A stretch of DNA of 64,000 bases. It comes from Lysobacterales bacterium. GTDB lineage: Bacteria; Pseudomonadota; Gammaproteobacteria; Xanthomonadales; SZUA-5. The translations under genes were made by a program, and so were the position numbers. Below, in pieces: positions 61,950-64,000 of the stretch. The notes under the pieces were generated by a model. The model was not told the DNA's origin. It searched no databases and saw only the letters and a program-made list of their open reading frames with translations. Within the stretch, counting starts at the first letter, position 1; each line of letters opens with the position of its first letter. The DNA lies in contig JALHMH010000005.1 in the NCBI GenBank assembly GCA_022844165.1, forward strand, positions 1 through 64,000, read 5' to 3'.

Positions 61950-64000
61950 TCAGGCTGCAGCGGCCTTGGGCAATCGCAACAGCCGAAAATCGATGTCCTC
62001 GACTTTCAACGGCTCGCCCAGATAGTGTCCTTGCCCGTAATCGGCGCCCGATTCAGCAACCCACTTAAGCGTGTGCGCGCTGCCAACGTGTTCGGCGATC
62101 ACCTTCAGATCCAGAGCGTGCGCCAACGCGACCATCGATGCCACCATGGTTCGATCGCGCGCCGATTCTCCCAAATCGGCGACAAAACTGCCTTCGATCT
62201 TGACGAAATCGACGGGCAGATGCTTGAGGTGGCTGATCGATGAAAAGCCCGTTCCGAAATCGTCCAGGGCAAAGCGCACGCCTTGTTTGCGCAAACTCTG
62301 GATGAACCTTCGAGCCGTATGCAGACTGCCGATTTCGCTGGTTTCCGTGACTTCAAAAATAACACGTTCAGCAGAGACCCCTGAACCGGCAATCAAGTTG
62401 TCGATCAATTTCATCGAGTCGGCATCTTGCAGTGTTGCGTTCGAAAGATTGATGGTCAGTCCCACACGCGAGTCTGCATCGAGCGCAGCAAGGAACTTCA
62501 GCGCCCTGCCGATCACCCATAGGTCGATCTTAGGCATCATGCCGACGCGTTCGGCAAGTGGCACAAATACGCTGGGGCTGACGATCTGACCGTCGCGATT
62601 AATCATGCGTATCAGCACTTCGAACAATGCCTCCCCGCCTGTGTGCTGGAGCAAACGCCACGCCTGATTACGCAATGCGGCTTCATCGACATCGCGAAGC
62701 ACCGGCATCGGCAGGATGGGCTGCATCAGCAGCACGAAACGATCTTCATGCAACGCATCTTTGAGGCGCACGATCCAGCCGGCATCCAACTCTCGCGCGA
62801 TGCGCGCATCGGCACCCGCAACGTAGATCTGCGTTTGATCGCGCCCACGCCGTTTTGCATCCTGGCAAGCCAGACGCGCATGTTCCAACACGTACTCGCC
62901 GCTCGGCGCGTCGCCAGAAAGAATCGCCACGCCAACGGATCCCGACACCATCGCCGGACGGCCATACATCAAGTAGCGGGCGTCCTTGAGCAGTTCGCGG
63001 AGTCCATCGGCGATCGTGAACAGATTTTCGAGCTGCACGTTCGAAAGCACCATGGCGAAGTGGTCGTCTTCCAGTCGCGCCACCAGATCATCCTGGCGCA
63101 AGCGTTGCGACAGCAGTTGCCCAACGTCGGCGAGCACGCGATCTGCCGCCTGTTGTCCGGAGTTTTCGACAATCGCGTGAAAACGGTCGATATCGATATA
63201 GAGCAATGCCGAGTATCCGCCGCGTTCGCGCCTGCGTTCGAGTTCCTGCGTCAGCGACTGGATCAAGTGTCGACGATTCGCCAGGCCGGTTAATTGATCG
63301 TGCTGCAACTCCCAGCGCAGACGATCCGCACTCTTACGCTCGGAGATGTTCCGGAACACGACCACCGTGCCCTCGCGGCGTCCCGAGATCGCCAGAGACA
63401 ACACGGTACATTCGACCGGCAGCGGCTGCCCGAGGCGTGTCCAGAACACGGTCTCATGGCCGTTGAGTTCCTGGCCGTTGGCGTACGCCTTGGACAACGC
63501 CGATTCGCTGCTGCTGACCGGCTCACCGTCTTCGGCGGCAAAGTGAAACAAACTATGCGCCGTCTTGCCAATCAGGTCCTCTTCATCGAGAAAATTCAGT
63601 AGCCGAATCGCCGCGGGATTGACGAAGGTGATGACGCCCTGCCCGTCAACGCCGTACACGCCATCGCCCACCGATCGTAAGATCCCGCCGAGTCGTTGAC
63701 GATCCGCCTCGATGGACTTTTGCGTCTGGATCGTACGCGCCAGTGCCTTGATGCGGACCAGTGTCAGCTCCAGCACTTCGTTTTTGAACATGCACTCCAT
63801 CGCACCGGCCTCAAGGCACTTCTTGATGATGGCGTCCTTGTAACTGCCAGTAATGATGGCGATCGGCATGTGTTGGGTCGTCGGCGACTCGACGAACTTG
63901 CGCGTCAGCTCATCGCCACTGCCATCTGGCAGGTAGTAGTCGAGTATCGCCAGATCGTAGGCGCCGGATTGTCCCTTGGCAAAACCCTCCTGGATCGAAG
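61950..64000 (-). CDS. FimX-like REC-PAS-GGDEF-EAL protein (5' end outside window)
   Basis: The ORF track starts this gene at 63869, but the frame stays open to the window edge and the extra codons encode the rest of a receiver domain, with the phospho-acceptor Asp in 'YDLAILDYYLPDGSGDEL'. Visible domains in order: REC, PAS ('GDGVYGVDGQGVITFVN'), a degenerate GGDEF ('LEDDHFAMVL') and EAL. The EAL has 'EVL' ('ALFEVLIRM') and 'KIEGSF' instead of K-x-D, but keeps 'EVTET', 'DDFGTGFSSI' and 'QGHYLGEP'. This matches FimX, a c-di-GMP receptor that controls type IV pilus motility. Enzyme activity is probably low or absent. Confidence 0.85.
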   Translation of the reverse strand, partial: SIQEGFAKGQSGAYDLAILDYYLPDGSGDELTRKFVESPTTQHMPIAIITGSYKDAIIKKCLEAGAMECMFKNEVLELTLVRIKALARTIQTQKSIEADRQRLGGILRSVGDGVYGVDGQGVITFVNPAAIRLLNFLDEEDLIGKTAHSLFHFAAEDGEPVSSSESALSKAYANGQELNGHETVFWTRLGQPLPVECTVLSLAISGRREGTVVVFRNISERKSADRLRWELQHDQLTGLANRRHLIQSLTQELERRRERGGYSALLYIDIDRFHAIVENSGQQAADRVLADVGQLLSQRLRQDDLVARLEDDHFAMVLSNVQLENLFTIADGLRELLKDARYLMYGRPAMVSGSVGVAILSGDAPSGEYVLEHARLACQDAKRRGRDQTQIYVAGADARIARELDAGWIVRLKDALHEDRFVLLMQPILPMPVLRDVDEAALRNQAWRLLQHTGGEALFEVLIRMINRDGQIVSPSVFVPLAERVGMMPKIDLWVIGRALKFLAALDADSRVGLTINLSNATLQDADSMKLIDNLIAGSGVSAERVIFEVTETSEIGSLHTARRFIQSLRKQGVRFALDDFGTGFSSISHLKHLPVDFVKIEGSFVADLGESARDRTMVASMVALAHALDLKVIAEHVGSAHTLKWVAESGADYGQGHYLGEPLKVEDIDFRLLRLPKAAAA

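Noticed and set aside
1-64000. CRISPR array, insertion sequence, prophage or integron
   Set aside because: No regularly spaced repeats, transposase, integrase or phage structural genes were seen.

Overview
The window looks like part of a gammaproteobacterial chromosome, most probably from the order Lysobacterales (Xanthomonadales). The reasons are the GC-rich base composition (judged by eye), the pheT-ihfA-merR and rimP-nusA-infB-rbfA-truB blocks, a leucine dehydrogenase, a FimX-like regulator, type II secretion genes gspLMN, and many secreted proteins, including one that ends in a '..DGFE' tail of a kind I associate with this order. I see no tRNA, rRNA, CRISPR array, transposase or phage gene. 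Genes are dense and several neighbours overlap or abut.

Layout. 1-5.1 kb (minus): a redoxin and a DsbD/ScsB-type membrane reductase form an oxidative-folding pair, with aspS upstream. 5.1-14.5 kb: a secreted cyanophycinase-like protein, a VOC protein, a small secreted protein coupled to a GlxA-type regulator, a membrane GGDEF-EAL protein, a lipoprotein, an unusual GYF_2-RDD-pilin-like fusion, a TANGO2/NRDE protein and a membrane-anchored YqcC-domain protein. 14.6-24.7 kb: oligopeptidase A (prlC), an outer-membrane barrel, a PhoD phosphatase, a YcaQ-family protein with a duplicated start region, corA, gspL-gspM-gspN and tonB. 24.9-30.7 kb: a secreted beta-sandwich protein, a quinone oxidoreductase, a periplasmic TonB-C protein and a long histidine/aromatic ammonia-lyase. 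30.7-35.6 kb: hisS, an unknown small gene, merR, ihfA and pheT (without pheS). 35.6-36.1 kb: a probable rearrangement junction with a leader peptide, a strong terminator and the tail of a lost secreted-protein gene. 36.1-52.2 kb: a second PhoD, leucine dehydrogenase, a Calx-beta protein, uvrD, sppA, a membrane CadC-like regulator with a periplasmic propeller, a divergent secreted propeller protein, a methyltransferase and a beta-helix protein. 52.3-58.8 kb (minus): rimP-nusA-infB-(UPF0016)-rbfA-truB, preceded by a clear terminator. 58.8-64 kb: a small secreted protein, a 41-codon ORF, hemN with an FNR/Anr-type box, an EamA transporter and a FimX-like REC-PAS-GGDEF-EAL gene cut by the window edge.

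How the parts fit. Two themes recur. One is translation and RNA metabolism (aspS, hisS, pheT, infB, rbfA, truB, nusA, rimP). The other is the cell envelope and export: T2SS parts, SppA, TonB proteins, DsbD/redoxin, Tat-type phosphatases and several secreted repeat proteins. c-di-GMP signalling is represented by an apparently intact GGDEF-EAL protein and by the FimX-like receptor.

No clear multi-gene novel system was found. The items most worth following are the junction upstream of pheT, a dispersed ~58-bp repeat present in two copies, the GYF_2-RDD-pilin fusion, a permuted C-terminal domain in a secreted propeller, a 32-bp duplication over a start codon, and an unannotated 41-codon ORF with a strong ribosome binding site.
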